Positions 42,736 to 52,079 of a DNA stretch of 64,000 nucleotides are shown piece by piece (within the stretch, counting starts at the first letter, position 1; every line of letters begins with the position of its first letter). The stretch lies in assembly GCF_965215655.1 (NCBI RefSeq), contig NZ_OZ244111.1, positions 1,798,001 to 1,862,000 of the forward strand. The letters are read 5' to 3'. A program made the translations under genes and the position numbers. The notes beneath the pieces were generated by a model that saw only the letters and a list, made by a program, of their open reading frames with translations, was not told the origin of the DNA and made no database searches. The DNA comes from Nioella sp965215655 (GTDB lineage Bacteria; Pseudomonadota; Alphaproteobacteria; Rhodobacterales; Rhodobacteraceae).

Positions 42736-42758
42736 CCTGTCTCAGGAGTGAGACAGGT
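42735..42758. promoter_or_regulatory. Perfect inverted repeat before the aldehyde dehydrogenase gene
   Basis: ACCTGTCTCA and TGAGACAGGT form a perfect 10-base inverted repeat with a four-base spacer. A related half site (GAGACA) follows at 42761-42766. It lies 100 bases before the dehydrogenase start and overlaps the last base of the regulator gene. It is a likely operator for the GAF-Fis protein, or a weak terminator hairpin without T-run. Confidence 0.55.
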
Positions 42759-42857
42759 GCGAGACACCGGCTACTGCCCCCCGGCTGACAGTGCCCGGTC
42801 CGATTTGCAGATTTCTTCCATTCCCGGCGGAGGACCGGGACGACTGGAGGAACTCTC

Positions 42858-44378
42858 ATGAATGAAATGACGCAAGTCTCGGGCGGCTACACCTCGCCCT
42901 TCAAAACCCGCTACGACAACTTCATCGGCGGCAGCTTCGTCGCCCCCGTGCAGGGCAAGTATTTCGACAACATCACGCCGATCACCGGCGCCAAGGTCTG
43001 CGAAGTGGCCCGCTCGGGTGCCGAGGACGTGGAGCTTGCGCTCGACGCCGCTCATGCCGCGAAAGACGCCTGGGGAAAGACCTCGGCCACCGAACGCTCC
43101 AACCTGCTGCTGAAGATCGCCGACCGGATCGAGGAAAACCTCGACCTGATCGCCACCGCCGAAACCTGGGACAACGGCAAGCCGATCCGCGAAACAACGG
43201 CCGCTGACATCCCGCTGACCGTCGATCACTTCCGCTATTTCGCCGGGGTCCTGCGCAGCCAGGAAGGCAATATGAGCGAGATCGACCACGACACCGTGGC
43301 CTACCACTTCCACGAACCGCTCGGTGTCGTGGGCCAGATCATCCCGTGGAACTTCTCGGTCCTGATGGCCGCGTGGAAACTTGCCCCTGCGCTTGCTGCT
43401 GGCAACTGCGTGGTGCTGAAACCCGCCGAGCAGACACCCGCCGCGATCATGGTGCTGGTGGAGGTCATCGCCGATCTGCTGCCCGCCGGTGTTCTGAACA
43501 TCGTGAACGGCTACGGCGCAGAGGTCGGCGCAGCTCTGGCCCGAAGCCCGCGCATTGCCAAGATCGCCTTCACCGGCTCGACCGAAACCGGCCGCAAGAT
43601 CATGCAGGCAGCGACCGAAAACCTGATCCCCGTCACGCTGGAACTGGGCGGTAAATCCCCCAACATCTTCTTTTCCGACGTGATGGCCGAGGATGACGCG
43701 TTTCTTGACAAGGCTGTGGAAGGCTTCGTCCTTTTCGCCTTCAACCAGGGCGAGGTCTGCACCTGCCCAAGCCGCGCGCTGATCCAGGAAGACATCTACG
43801 AGGAATTCATCGCCCGCTGCATCGAACGCGTGAAAGCGATCAAGCAGGGCGACCCGCGCGAGATGGAGACCATGGTCGGCGCACAGGCCAGCCAGGAGCA
43901 GCAGGACAAGATCCTGTCCTATCTGACCATCGGCGTCGAGGAAGGCGCGGAAGTGCTGACCGGCGGCGATGCGGCGCGTTTCAATGGTGATCTGGCAGAA
44001 GGCTTCTACATCCAGCCCACGATCCTCAAGGGCCATAACAAGATGCGCGTTTTCCAGGAGGAGATCTTCGGCCCCGTCGTGTCGGTAACGACCTTCAAGA
44101 CCGAGGAAGAGGCGCTCGCCATCGCCAATGACACCATGTACGGCCTCGGCGCCGGGGTCTGGACCCGCGACGGCACCCGCGCCTACCGCTTTGGCCGCGA
44201 TATCGAGGCGGGCCGTGTCTGGGTCAACAACTACCACGCCTATCCCGCCCACGCGGCCTTCGGCGGCTACAAGCAATCGGGCATCGGGCGCGAGACCCAC
44301 AAGATGATGCTGGACCACTACCAGCAGACCAAGAACATGCTGGTCAGCTACAACCCCAACAAGCTTGGCTTCTTCTAA
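42858..44378 (+). CDS. NAD-dependent aldehyde dehydrogenase (acetaldehyde dehydrogenase type)
   Basis: The 506-residue enzyme matches the ExaC/AcoD branch. It has an MTQVSGGYTSPFKTRYDNFIGG-like N-terminus, catalytic cysteine in FNQGEVCTCPSRAL, glutamate in LELGGKSPNIFF and the C-terminal ending KNMLVSYNPNKLGFF. It should oxidise acetaldehyde or related aldehydes to acids. The neighbouring GAF-Fis gene and the dyad in the spacer suggest local control. The start has a GGAGG site. Confidence 0.92.
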   Translation: MNEMTQVSGGYTSPFKTRYDNFIGGSFVAPVQGKYFDNITPITGAKVCEVARSGAEDVELALDAAHAAKDAWGKTSATERSNLLLKIADRIEENLDLIATAETWDNGKPIRETTAADIPLTVDHFRYFAGVLRSQEGNMSEIDHDTVAYHFHEPLGVVGQIIPWNFSVLMAAWKLAPALAAGNCVVLKPAEQTPAAIMVLVEVIADLLPAGVLNIVNGYGAEVGAALARSPRIAKIAFTGSTETGRKIMQAATENLIPVTLELGGKSPNIFFSDVMAEDDAFLDKAVEGFVLFAFNQGEVCTCPSRALIQEDIYEEFIARCIERVKAIKQGDPREMETMVGAQASQEQQDKILSYLTIGVEEGAEVLTGGDAARFNGDLAEGFYIQPTILKGHNKMRVFQEEIFGPVVSVTTFKTEEEALAIANDTMYGLGAGVWTRDGTRAYRFGRDIEAGRVWVNNYHAYPAHAAFGGYKQSGIGRETHKMMLDHYQQTKNMLVSYNPNKLGFF

Positions 44379-44404
44379 GCCTGCCTTGAGGGTTTGTATC
44401 CCTG

Positions 44405-44436
44405 CTGCCGACCGGGATCCCCTGGTCGGCAGTTTT
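44405..44436 (+). terminator. Terminator after the aldehyde dehydrogenase gene
   Basis: CTGCCGACC pairs perfectly with GGTCGGCAG across a 10-base loop and is followed by TTTT. It isolates the following accessory region from the core chromosome. Confidence 0.9.
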
Positions 44437-44589
44437 CATTTACGCACGAAGGGCGGATTTCCGGGGCCAAAAAGAACCGTGCCCGACGGTTGATGAGAAG
44501 ATGATCAGTCCGCGTTCGCCTTGGTTGATGCAATATCGAAATGAACTTAACCTTTCTTCATTTAGCGAATACATGGGGATTCGGGTGTT

Positions 44590-47500
44590 GTGGCAATTTC
44601 ACTGAGTTCGATTCTGCCCGGCATCCCCGCGGCGGCGGCATTGGTAGAAAGCTATAGTCCGGGACTGCGCAAGCGCGTCTTCGACCGCCTGATTTCCCGT
44701 CTTTTCGTGTGCTCAGGTGTTCCGGAAAATCACGTCGTCAAGCGTACATTCCGCCTTGCTTGGGTCGAGGCGACTCGCGATCTGCTCAAGCATGCGCTGA
44801 ATGTGGCGGAAACCTACGGCGGAAACGAGTTCAATGCAGGTCTACCGGAATTTGCGCGGCTGCTGCGCGAGGAACTCGAGAACGAAGCGGACCGGGCGCT
44901 CGACGAAAGCAGGAAACGTGACCTCGGCGAGAGCCCGATCGACGCCCATTTGGAAGCCTTCGTTTCATTGCTGGGCAAACACCTTGCTATAGGGCTCGAC
45001 AGCAAAGAGCTTGACGATCTGGGTATCGGATTCACATCGGTCATCTCTGAATTGACCGGCTGGGAGCCGGATCAAATCCCCCAAATCGTCAAAACGCTTG
45101 CACGCGACGGATATCGCGTGGGCAAGGGCGCATCTCGGGATTTCCCTGAACGGGTGCTCGATATGCTGGCAAGCTTCATGCAGAATCCGGAAAAATATCC
45201 CAAGTCCGGTCCGACCCTGCTTGCGGCACTGACGACATTCCAGAACGATGAGTTGAAGGTGCTGCTGGCAAACCAGCGCGAAGAGTTGGCCGAACTGACC
45301 GGTGACTCTCAGCTTGCCAATACTCTTCAAAAAGACCTCCCAGAAATGGAGAGGCGGCTAACCGAAATCCTCGTCGAAATCCAAAAAGAAATTCAACGCA
45401 TCAGGATTGGGCTAGCTCCTGAATTCGGCAAGCAGGCAGACCCGCTCTCGGACGGCACGTTTTCGCTCCGATCCGAGAACACCGTGGTCTTGGCCTGGTA
45501 CGAGGATGGAGGCGAATGGTGGGAGAAATGCGCAAACCACCTGCGATCGGCACTCGATCGGATCGGGCCGGGATACGAGCTGGCCCCACAGGCTTGGGAC
45601 TTCAATAGGTTCGATCTGCGCACCCCGCAGGGTAGAAGCCATGCGCTGACCGGTATGTGGGCCGGGTTCAATCAGGCCAAGGGCCCCAGTCACGCCGCGA
45701 GCCTGGTGCGGATCGGAACGTCCTTGTCAGAGCCCATCCCCTGTGGCGGGCAGTTCGAGGATCGACTGGACGATCTGGGCCTGCTTGCCGACGGGGACGC
45801 GGGCGGTCGGTTCTTCGTCGCCGATGGCATGGAGCGAAAAGACCGTCGCAGCGCAATCAGGTCCGGCCAAATCCCGATAACCTTGGAAACACGACTCATT
45901 CTGGAAACATGGCTTGCCAAGCGACCGCTTCTGGTTCTGTACGGGACCGGGAACCACCCGCGTGAAACCGAGGTGGATACGCTTCTGGAATGGCTCAACG
46001 AGGTTGGCATCCAGGCATATGGACTGGAGCAGATCCAGCACGATGACGGTTGGGCCCTGCCATTCGTGCGAGACATCTTCGGTATCCCCGCGTCGCAGAT
46101 ACCCAACCCCTACCGGCGCCTCGATCACTACCTTCCCGAGAACGCGCAACAGTTCTTCGGGCGTGACAGGCAGACCGACGAGGCCCGTCGCTGGCTGCTG
46201 ACACACCGTTCCATCCTGTCGATCAGCGGCCCGAGCGGGGTGGGCAAGTCTTCGTTTCTCAACGCTCGGGTGGCTTCCCTGGCGTCCGAAGCGGGCTACG
46301 AGCATTTGATCTTTCGACCCACCGACCTGCCGGTCGGCCATGTCGGGGGCACTCCGATCCGGGCCTTTTGCGAGATGCTGGCCGATCGACTGGACCTCGG
46401 AAGAGTGGATCATCCGCTGGTCGTTATCGCCGATGCCGAGCGCGCCCGCGCAGCGGCATTGGAGTGGATCGAGCGTTCCCTGCCTCAAGAACGGCGCCTG
46501 TTTGTGGCGATTGATCAGTTCGAGGAAATCGTCGACAACATCGCCAACGATCTTGACGCCGATTGGTGGCGCGCTCTGCTGTCGCTCTTGGCGGAACTTG
46601 TGGACAGCCGCGCCTTTCCGTTGGCGATCACGTTGGAAGACAGCCGCCGGGCAATCTACGACACGCACATGGTCGGCACGGTCTATCACGGTGCCTTTGA
46701 AATCAGCCTAGCGGACGATGACGAAGACTTCGCCCGCGCGATCGTCACGGCCCCCTTCGCCGATGCGGGGTTCATTCTCCACGATGAGGTTGTGGAGCGG
46801 TTGTTATCGGAGTTTCACACGCATCCCGAAGGCGAAAGCGACACGGGCGGTGCCGGAGCATCGTCGTTGCCGCTGCTGGCGCTGAAGCTTTACAGCCTGT
46901 TCGATCACCTGTGCCGCACGCCGGTGCTGGCTGCAAAATCGGCCAAGCGGGTTTTCGGCGAAGGCGGAGCCGCCATCACATTGAACGATATCGAGCCCTT
47001 CCCGCTCAGCATAACCGAAGAAATCAAGAACCTGGCAGATCAGGCTTGGGCCGAGACGGACGGCGGCACGGAGGCCGACCTGGGCGCGTTCCTTCGGCCC
47101 TTCATTTCGGTTGTCCCCGGCGAGGATGGTGGCGATGCACAGACCGGGCGGCTTGTACTCAACTCCGTGCCCGCGCGACCATTCTACAGCACCGCAAACC
47201 GGCAAGCGGCGTTTCTCCAGCGCCGTCTTATCGTGCCGACTCCCGGCGGCTACCGTCTGACCCATCAGGCGGTGATTCACAGATGGCCCTTTGCAGCGGC
47301 CTGGTTTCGGAAGGAGGCGACAAGCATCCTGCGTCAGGGCTTGCTATTGCAGCGTGCCGAAGAGTGGGACCGGAACGGACGGCCAAACATTCAGGCCGCA
47401 ACGGAAGAGGACGTTGCACTGGCGGCCAGCTATCTTTCGCTGCGTGCTGTTGATTGGGCAGTGCTTTCCCCAAACCTATCCGACAGCGAGCGGCGCGAAC

Positions 47501-49404
47501 GCGATTTCGTGATGGCCGTGTTTGCAACCTCCGATGACGCGGGTATTGCGGTCGAGAGCAGCGAAACGGGCAGCCGCTACATCCACATTGCCGCCAACTA
47601 CGGTATGATAGATCAGCTTCATCGAATGCTCGACAAAGCACCCGACAGTGTCAATCTGCAGCGCGACGACAAACGGACGCCCCTCGCGAACGCCGCGTGG
47701 AACTGTCATGAAACGGTGGCATTTCTGCTTGAAAGGAACGCCGACCCGCACCTGCCGGATAATGCTGGCTTCACGTCGATAGATTCCGCAATCTGGGGCG
47801 GAAACGATGCCGTCTTCGGCCTGCTCCTTGGGAAGACTGACCCGGAAAAGGCTCCGGAACAGCGGATGGACCCGCTCTATTCGGCCGCCCGATGCGGTCG
47901 TCTCGACTATATCCTGAAGCTCGAGCAACACGGTTTCCGGCACGATGCGCCGTCCCTCCACAACCTCGACTCTCTGATGGGCGCGGCGATGGGCGGTGAT
48001 GCGGCTGTTTTCGAGTATTGCCTTGAGCGTTGCGACGTGACCCGACGGTCGGATCAGGGTCTGTCGGCCTTCGACTTCTCGGCGTCAAACGGCCACACGG
48101 GACGGATGCTGTCGATCCTGCAACGTCCTTCCGGGGCCTCCTGCCTGGACAAGGGCCCCGATGGGGTCGGCCCTCTCATGCGAGCGGCTGGTGCCCTGCA
48201 ACCACGCGCCGTAGACTTCCTTCTCAAGGCCGGTGTAAACCCGAACGAGCAGTCCGAAGAAGAGGACACCAAAGGTCGTTCGGCGCTGCATTTCGCCCTC
48301 GACTGGCTGGCAAGGCACGGAGGCCCGGCCCCGCGCTTCGTGGCAGACCAGACGCGCGATACGCTTCGAACCCTTCTGAAGAACCCGAAGCTCGATGTCG
48401 GCCTTGCCGACGACAAGGGTATAACGGCATTTGAGATGGCCCGCCATCACGCGGGTATCCAAGCGTTGCTTGCGGAGCATCCCAACTTCGCGCCTGCCGC
48501 GATCCCGGCGGGAACGGACACGCCGCTGCATTCGGAAATCAGGTCGCTCGCCAAGGCCATAGGCGAAAAAGACGTGCAGGCCCAATCCGATCGCATGGCA
48601 CGCATCAAAGAGATGTTGGCAGATGCGCGATATCTCGACATCCTGTTTCAGCCCGGGGCCGAACACAGTGTTCCGGTGATCGAACTGATCAAACTCGGTC
48701 TCGGCGACGACATCTTGGCCTTGATCGAGGCGGGTAAGGTTGCCTCCTGGCCCGAAGCGCCCGGATCCGCGATCCTTCCTGCGGCATGGCAACATCAGCA
48801 CGCGGGTCTGATCAGGGCAGCCACAAATCCCTTGCCGGACACTGTCAGCTTGGAACAGGCCACAAGCCTGGCCGCCGTCCTGAGCGATGTGAAAGCGCCC
48901 AATCTGATGAACGCCTTCGACCCGGAGTTTTCCGTCCTTTCGACCTGCATCGCCCGTTGCCCCGATCCCCGCAAAGCTCGGACCATCATCATGATCCGCG
49001 CCGCACAGCTAGGGAATCTTGCGTTGTTCGACCGGATGCTGGCCGACGGCGCCGATCCCAAGGAGACGGACGATTGGGGGCGCGACGTGATGGCGCGCGC
49101 CAGCGACTACATCCGAAACAACCGCGCGGACGCAGTTGCCAGTGCATCGGCCAAAGCTGTCAGCGCAGGCGAGGCGGCATCTCCTCCTGCGCCTGCCCCA
49201 GACTACCGGAGCGTTCTGGCGGCGGGCGACCTGTCGAAGATCCGAAAACTATTGAAGTCCCTGCCAGAAGGCACGTTCCCGGACGATTGGGGACGGATGC
49301 CCGCCGATTTCGTTCCCGATACCCTGCAGGCTGCGGTACTCAAGCTTCAGAAGAATGGTGACAGCAAAGGAAAGGGCAGATCATGGAGAATGTTCAGAAA
49401 GTGA
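44590..49404 (+). CDS. Large STAND-type P-loop ATPase with ankyrin-repeat C-terminus
   Basis: The 1604-residue protein appears to have four parts. Residues 1-280 are alpha-helical and unfamiliar. Residues about 290-505 form an alpha/beta region (VVLAWYEDGGEWWEKC; RPLLVLYGTGNHP; GWALPFVRDIFGI). Residues 507-800 are an nSTAND-like ATPase with HYLPENAQQFFGRDRQ, Walker A GPSGVGKSS (547-555) and Walker B LFVAIDQFEEI (D642). A helical linker follows, and from about 990 to the end are ankyrin-type repeats (TPLANAAWNCHETVAFLLERN, SALHFALDWLARHG). There is no signal peptide. The GTG start lacks a strong ribosome binding site. The function is not known; a sensor/effector switch is inferred from the architecture. 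Confidence 0.8.
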   Translation: MAISLSSILPGIPAAAALVESYSPGLRKRVFDRLISRLFVCSGVPENHVVKRTFRLAWVEATRDLLKHALNVAETYGGNEFNAGLPEFARLLREELENEADRALDESRKRDLGESPIDAHLEAFVSLLGKHLAIGLDSKELDDLGIGFTSVISELTGWEPDQIPQIVKTLARDGYRVGKGASRDFPERVLDMLASFMQNPEKYPKSGPTLLAALTTFQNDELKVLLANQREELAELTGDSQLANTLQKDLPEMERRLTEILVEIQKEIQRIRIGLAPEFGKQADPLSDGTFSLRSENTVVLAWYEDGGEWWEKCANHLRSALDRIGPGYELAPQAWDFNRFDLRTPQGRSHALTGMWAGFNQAKGPSHAASLVRIGTSLSEPIPCGGQFEDRLDDLGLLADGDAGGRFFVADGMERKDRRSAIRSGQIPITLETRLILETWLAKRPLLVLYGTGNHPRETEVDTLLEWLNEVGIQAYGLEQIQHDDGWALPFVRDIFGIPASQIPNPYRRLDHYLPENAQQFFGRDRQTDEARRWLLTHRSILSISGPSGVGKSSFLNARVASLASEAGYEHLIFRPTDLPVGHVGGTPIRAFCEMLADRLDLGRVDHPLVVIADAERARAAALEWIERSLPQERRLFVAIDQFEEIVDNIANDLDADWWRALLSLLAELVDSRAFPLAITLEDSRRAIYDTHMVGTVYHGAFEISLADDDEDFARAIVTAPFADAGFILHDEVVERLLSEFHTHPEGESDTGGAGASSLPLLALKLYSLFDHLCRTPVLAAKSAKRVFGEGGAAITLNDIEPFPLSITEEIKNLADQAWAETDGGTEADLGAFLRPFISVVPGEDGGDAQTGRLVLNSVPARPFYSTANRQAAFLQRRLIVPTPGGYRLTHQAVIHRWPFAAAWFRKEATSILRQGLLLQRAEEWDRNGRPNIQAATEEDVALAASYLSLRAVDWAVLSPNLSDSERRERDFVMAVFATSDDAGIAVESSETGSRYIHIAANYGMIDQLHRMLDKAPDSVNLQRDDKRTPLANAAWNCHETVAFLLERNADPHLPDNAGFTSIDSAIWGGNDAVFGLLLGKTDPEKAPEQRMDPLYSAARCGRLDYILKLEQHGFRHDAPSLHNLDSLMGAAMGGDAAVFEYCLERCDVTRRSDQGLSAFDFSASNGHTGRMLSILQRPSGASCLDKGPDGVGPLMRAAGALQPRAVDFLLKAGVNPNEQSEEEDTKGRSALHFALDWLARHGGPAPRFVADQTRDTLRTLLKNPKLDVGLADDKGITAFEMARHHAGIQALLAEHPNFAPAAIPAGTDTPLHSEIRSLAKAIGEKDVQAQSDRMARIKEMLADARYLDILFQPGAEHSVPVIELIKLGLGDDILALIEAGKVASWPEAPGSAILPAAWQHQHAGLIRAATNPLPDTVSLEQATSLAAVLSDVKAPNLMNAFDPEFSVLSTCIARCPDPRKARTIIMIRAAQLGNLALFDRMLADGADPKETDDWGRDVMARASDYIRNNRADAVASASAKAVSAGEAASPPAPAPDYRSVLAAGDLSKIRKLLKSLPEGTFPDDWGRMPADFVPDTLQAAVLKLQKNGDSKGKGRSWRMFRK

Positions 49405-50078
49405 TACCAGCCCTGGATTTCTTTCATCCCGGGTATTCGGGTTGGCAGGACTACGAGAATGGGGTTCCCGAAGCGCTACGCTTGGCGTTGCCAGAGCTCG
49501 ATTTCGGCGATGGGTTGACCATAAAGACGCAGACATTGCCGTTCTATCCGGATTGCGCGTTCCTCATGGTCAAGAATCCCAGCTGGGAGCCTTCGAATCT
49601 TTTCATCTACGCGCTGAGAAAGGGCGAGGATGTTGTTTGGCTCAATGGCACATCACCGGGTATTCATCAGTTCAACGGGGCAGGGAACATTGCGCTGACG
49701 GACGAGAACGCTCTGCAGTACCTCCATTTCTTCTGTTTCTTCGTGCGCGGCAAGGAGGGACCATTCTATGTGGTCAACTCTCTTGATGCGCCGTATTTGA
49801 TCAGCCAACTTGACGCCGGGGCAAATAACGATAAGACCTTGAGGGCGATGTTTGAGGCTCGCTATCAATCGCCTCGTGGTTTCGGAACGACACCGGACGG
49901 AAACCGGCGCTACTCTTTGCTGGTCATGTATTCCAACGCATTCTTCATTGCGGATTTCGAGCTGAAACCGAACGGTATGGTAGAGATGCGAGATGACACG
50001 CCGATAATGTCCGATTTACCCGCGAAGATCGACGCACCATTGACACCTTTGGCGACTTCAGGCGACGGATCGAAATGA
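49383..50078 (+). CDS. Partner protein of the STAND ATPase, unknown family
   Basis: The 231-residue soluble protein overlaps the ATPase gene by 22 bases and has GGAAAGG before its ATG, so the two are co-translated. It has a beta-rich pattern (LTIKTQTLPFYPDCAFLMVKN, LQYLHFFCFFVRGKEGPFYVV) and a string NALQYLHFFCFFVRG that looks conserved. No signal or membrane helix is present. I do not recognise the family. It may regulate the ATPase or be its effector or target. Confidence 0.65.
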   Translation: MENVQKVIPALDFFHPGYSGWQDYENGVPEALRLALPELDFGDGLTIKTQTLPFYPDCAFLMVKNPSWEPSNLFIYALRKGEDVVWLNGTSPGIHQFNGAGNIALTDENALQYLHFFCFFVRGKEGPFYVVNSLDAPYLISQLDAGANNDKTLRAMFEARYQSPRGFGTTPDGNRRYSLLVMYSNAFFIADFELKPNGMVEMRDDTPIMSDLPAKIDAPLTPLATSGDGSK

Positions 50079-50385
50079 TGCAGACCTCCTCCGGGGGAGG
50101 GGTCGCAAGTCTTTCGACCGCTTTGTGAAATAGACGCGTTGTTACTCTCCCAGGTTTCAACCCCAGGCCCCGTTTGCGTCCGAACGCCCGATCGACGCCC
50201 CATCTGATAGTCGGACGCCGCCGATCTGCTGCACCCTCTGACGTTCAATCGCGTTGTTCCGGGGGACGCGGCGCCAGAGGTGCTAGCGACGGCTTCGTTT
50301 CGCGATACTAGTGGCGGAGACGTCCCCACTTGTGAAGCACAACTGCGCCGAAAAATGTGCACCAAGTCAAGCGGACCAAGGTCAT

Positions 50386-50577
50386 ATGAAAACGCAAAAA
50401 AAGCGCCGACTTCCAGATGGCTATACTTGTCTTGGGAAGGGTCAACTGGTGCCCGAAGTGGCGGAGAGACAGTCCGTCATAAACGACCCTATTGCATTTT
50501 TTTATCAATTAAAACAGAGGCTTGAAGCCTTGACTCGAAAAGGATGTGTAGCAATTTGTGTAGCAAATTCAGCATGA
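50386..50577 (+). CDS. Possible small basic protein
   Basis: A 63-codon frame starts with a basic stretch (MKTQKKRRLPDGYTCLGKGQ) preceded by AAGG, and ends at an in-frame TGA. It lies between the STAND unit and IS debris and may be only a fragment. Upstream, 50079-50385 shows no recognised gene. Confidence 0.3.
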   Translation: MKTQKKRRLPDGYTCLGKGQLVPEVAERQSVINDPIAFFYQLKQRLEALTRKGCVAICVANSA

Positions 50578-50659
50578 TTGGGCTGCGTTTACAGGCTTCG
50601 TATAATTGAGCTGTGCTACATTTTCCACAAGACACGCAAAAAGCCTAAACTCATCAGGC

Positions 50660-51072
50660 TCGCGGCCAGTGCTTCCTGGAAGTCGCCTGTCGAGATGCCG
50701 CGCAGATACAGGAACCGGTAGCAGCGCATCAAGGCTACGTGAGCGGCACGCCCATTTCGGCAGGATCGCTGAGGTGAACCGGATCTTCTGGTCGGCTGGC
50801 ACGTCAGTGGCGCGGTCGCGAACATTCGGTCGTTGAACGTCGAGCGCCCCGATCCCGGTCTGGGTGCTGCGCTCCGGCCCGTAACCATGTCGCACAACGC
50901 GCTGGCGGCCGTCCGGCGGGAGGTCTTCTGCGTATTCCGCTACGAAGGCGTCGGCTTCGGCCCGCAGCGTGGCAGCCAGCATGCGGCGCGCCCCATCGCG
51001 CGCAATCGCGGTCAGCGGGTCATCGACAGATTCCCGCTGACGAAGGGCGATGATGTCTGTTGACTTCTCCAT
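50660..51072 (-). pseudogene. IS256-type transposase 5' fragment, frameshifted
   Basis: The frame starts MEKSTDIIALRQRESVDDP and continues with ARDGARRMLAATLRAEADA, HGYGPERSTQTGIGALDVQ and KIRFTSAILPKWACRSRSLD, the N-terminus of IS256-family (Mutator-type) transposases. Near 50712 one extra C shifts the frame; the correct reading continues LYLRGISTGDFQEALAAS. Similarity ends near 50660. The catalytic region is absent from this piece. Confidence 0.8.
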
Positions 51073-51191
51073 GGCGTATCGTTCTTCTTGGAAGTTCTGG
51101 CAGGCTTGATCACCCGCCACGATACGCCACCCTCTCAAATCCCGTCACCCAGTGTCACGCATAGCTCCTGCCACACGAAAGGAAATCAACG

Positions 51192-51872
51192 ATGCTGATC
51201 GGCCTTGAAAAAAGGTTCGTGTTTATCGCCAACACTAAAACCGGTTCAACCTCGATCGAACAGGCCCTGGCGCAGTACGCAGATTTCCAGCACGTCGGCA
51301 CGCCCAAACGAAAGCACATCGGCATACGCGACGTCCTGAACGAATACCAATGCGTGTTCTCACAGCCGGGGAGCGGGCCCGAAACCTTTTTGAAATTCGG
51401 TGTGATGCGCGACCCGGTGGACTGGATCGTTTCGTGGTTCCGCTACCGCAAGCGCGAAGGTGAGCATCAACGCCTTCCCATCGACATGACGCTTGAGGAA
51501 TTCTGGGAACGGCGAGACTGGACATTTCAAAAGCAGGGAGGTGTGAAAAACCTGCAAAAGACGCGCTTTACGTCTGAAACCGGCGAGGTGTTGATGGATC
51601 GGATCATTCCCTTCCCCGAGCTTGCGCCACAATTTGCAGCGATTTGCGATAGTCTTGGGATCAAAATTCCGCTTCCAAAGGCCAATGTGAGCAAGATTCG
51701 TGCGTTGGACGTGCCAATCTCGGTCAATCTGCGCCGCAAGATCGAGCAGTTCTTTGAAGAGGATTACGAACTTTACAATCGCTTGGATGAACTGAACGCA
51801 CGACCGGCCTCTGATGAGCGACAACCATGTTGGCCGCCATCGTCAACCAAGATGGCCGGTGGCCGCAGATGA
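51192..51872 (+). CDS. Sulfotransferase family protein
   Basis: The 226-residue protein has the two PAPS-binding elements of sulfotransferases: the 5'-phosphosulfate loop FVFIANTKTGSTSIEQAL near residue 9 and the 3'-phosphate segment FGVMRDPVDWIVSWFRYR near residue 73. It ends EDYELYNRLDEL, the usual family end, then about 20 residues that look unrelated (from ARPASDERQP) and may come from the adjacent IS-rich DNA. It would transfer sulfate to a sugar or other acceptor in the surface-glycan set. Confidence 0.8.
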   Translation: MLIGLEKRFVFIANTKTGSTSIEQALAQYADFQHVGTPKRKHIGIRDVLNEYQCVFSQPGSGPETFLKFGVMRDPVDWIVSWFRYRKREGEHQRLPIDMTLEEFWERRDWTFQKQGGVKNLQKTRFTSETGEVLMDRIIPFPELAPQFAAICDSLGIKIPLPKANVSKIRALDVPISVNLRRKIEQFFEEDYELYNRLDELNARPASDERQPCWPPSSTKMAGGRR

Positions 51873-52079
51873 AGGGCGGGCGTAGGTCGACCGTAGTCTG
51901 GGGCCACCAGCTTCGCTGTCTTCGTGGGAGTAGGTGCTGGCCGCTGCTTGCCGGTAGGGTCGAGATCTCTGCAACTAACAGGTCGCTGAAATAGTCTCTA
52001 AGCTGGAACGCTTTCCCTTCATCAGGGCTGGGTCGGGGAATTGCGATGTCTGTCAGCGCGTTCGGCATACGTGCCTAGT

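Noticed and set aside
51724..52068. Minus-strand open frame of 114 codons after the sulfotransferase gene
   Set aside because: No recognisable motif or clear start context; probably IS-flank debris cut by the IS481-type element.
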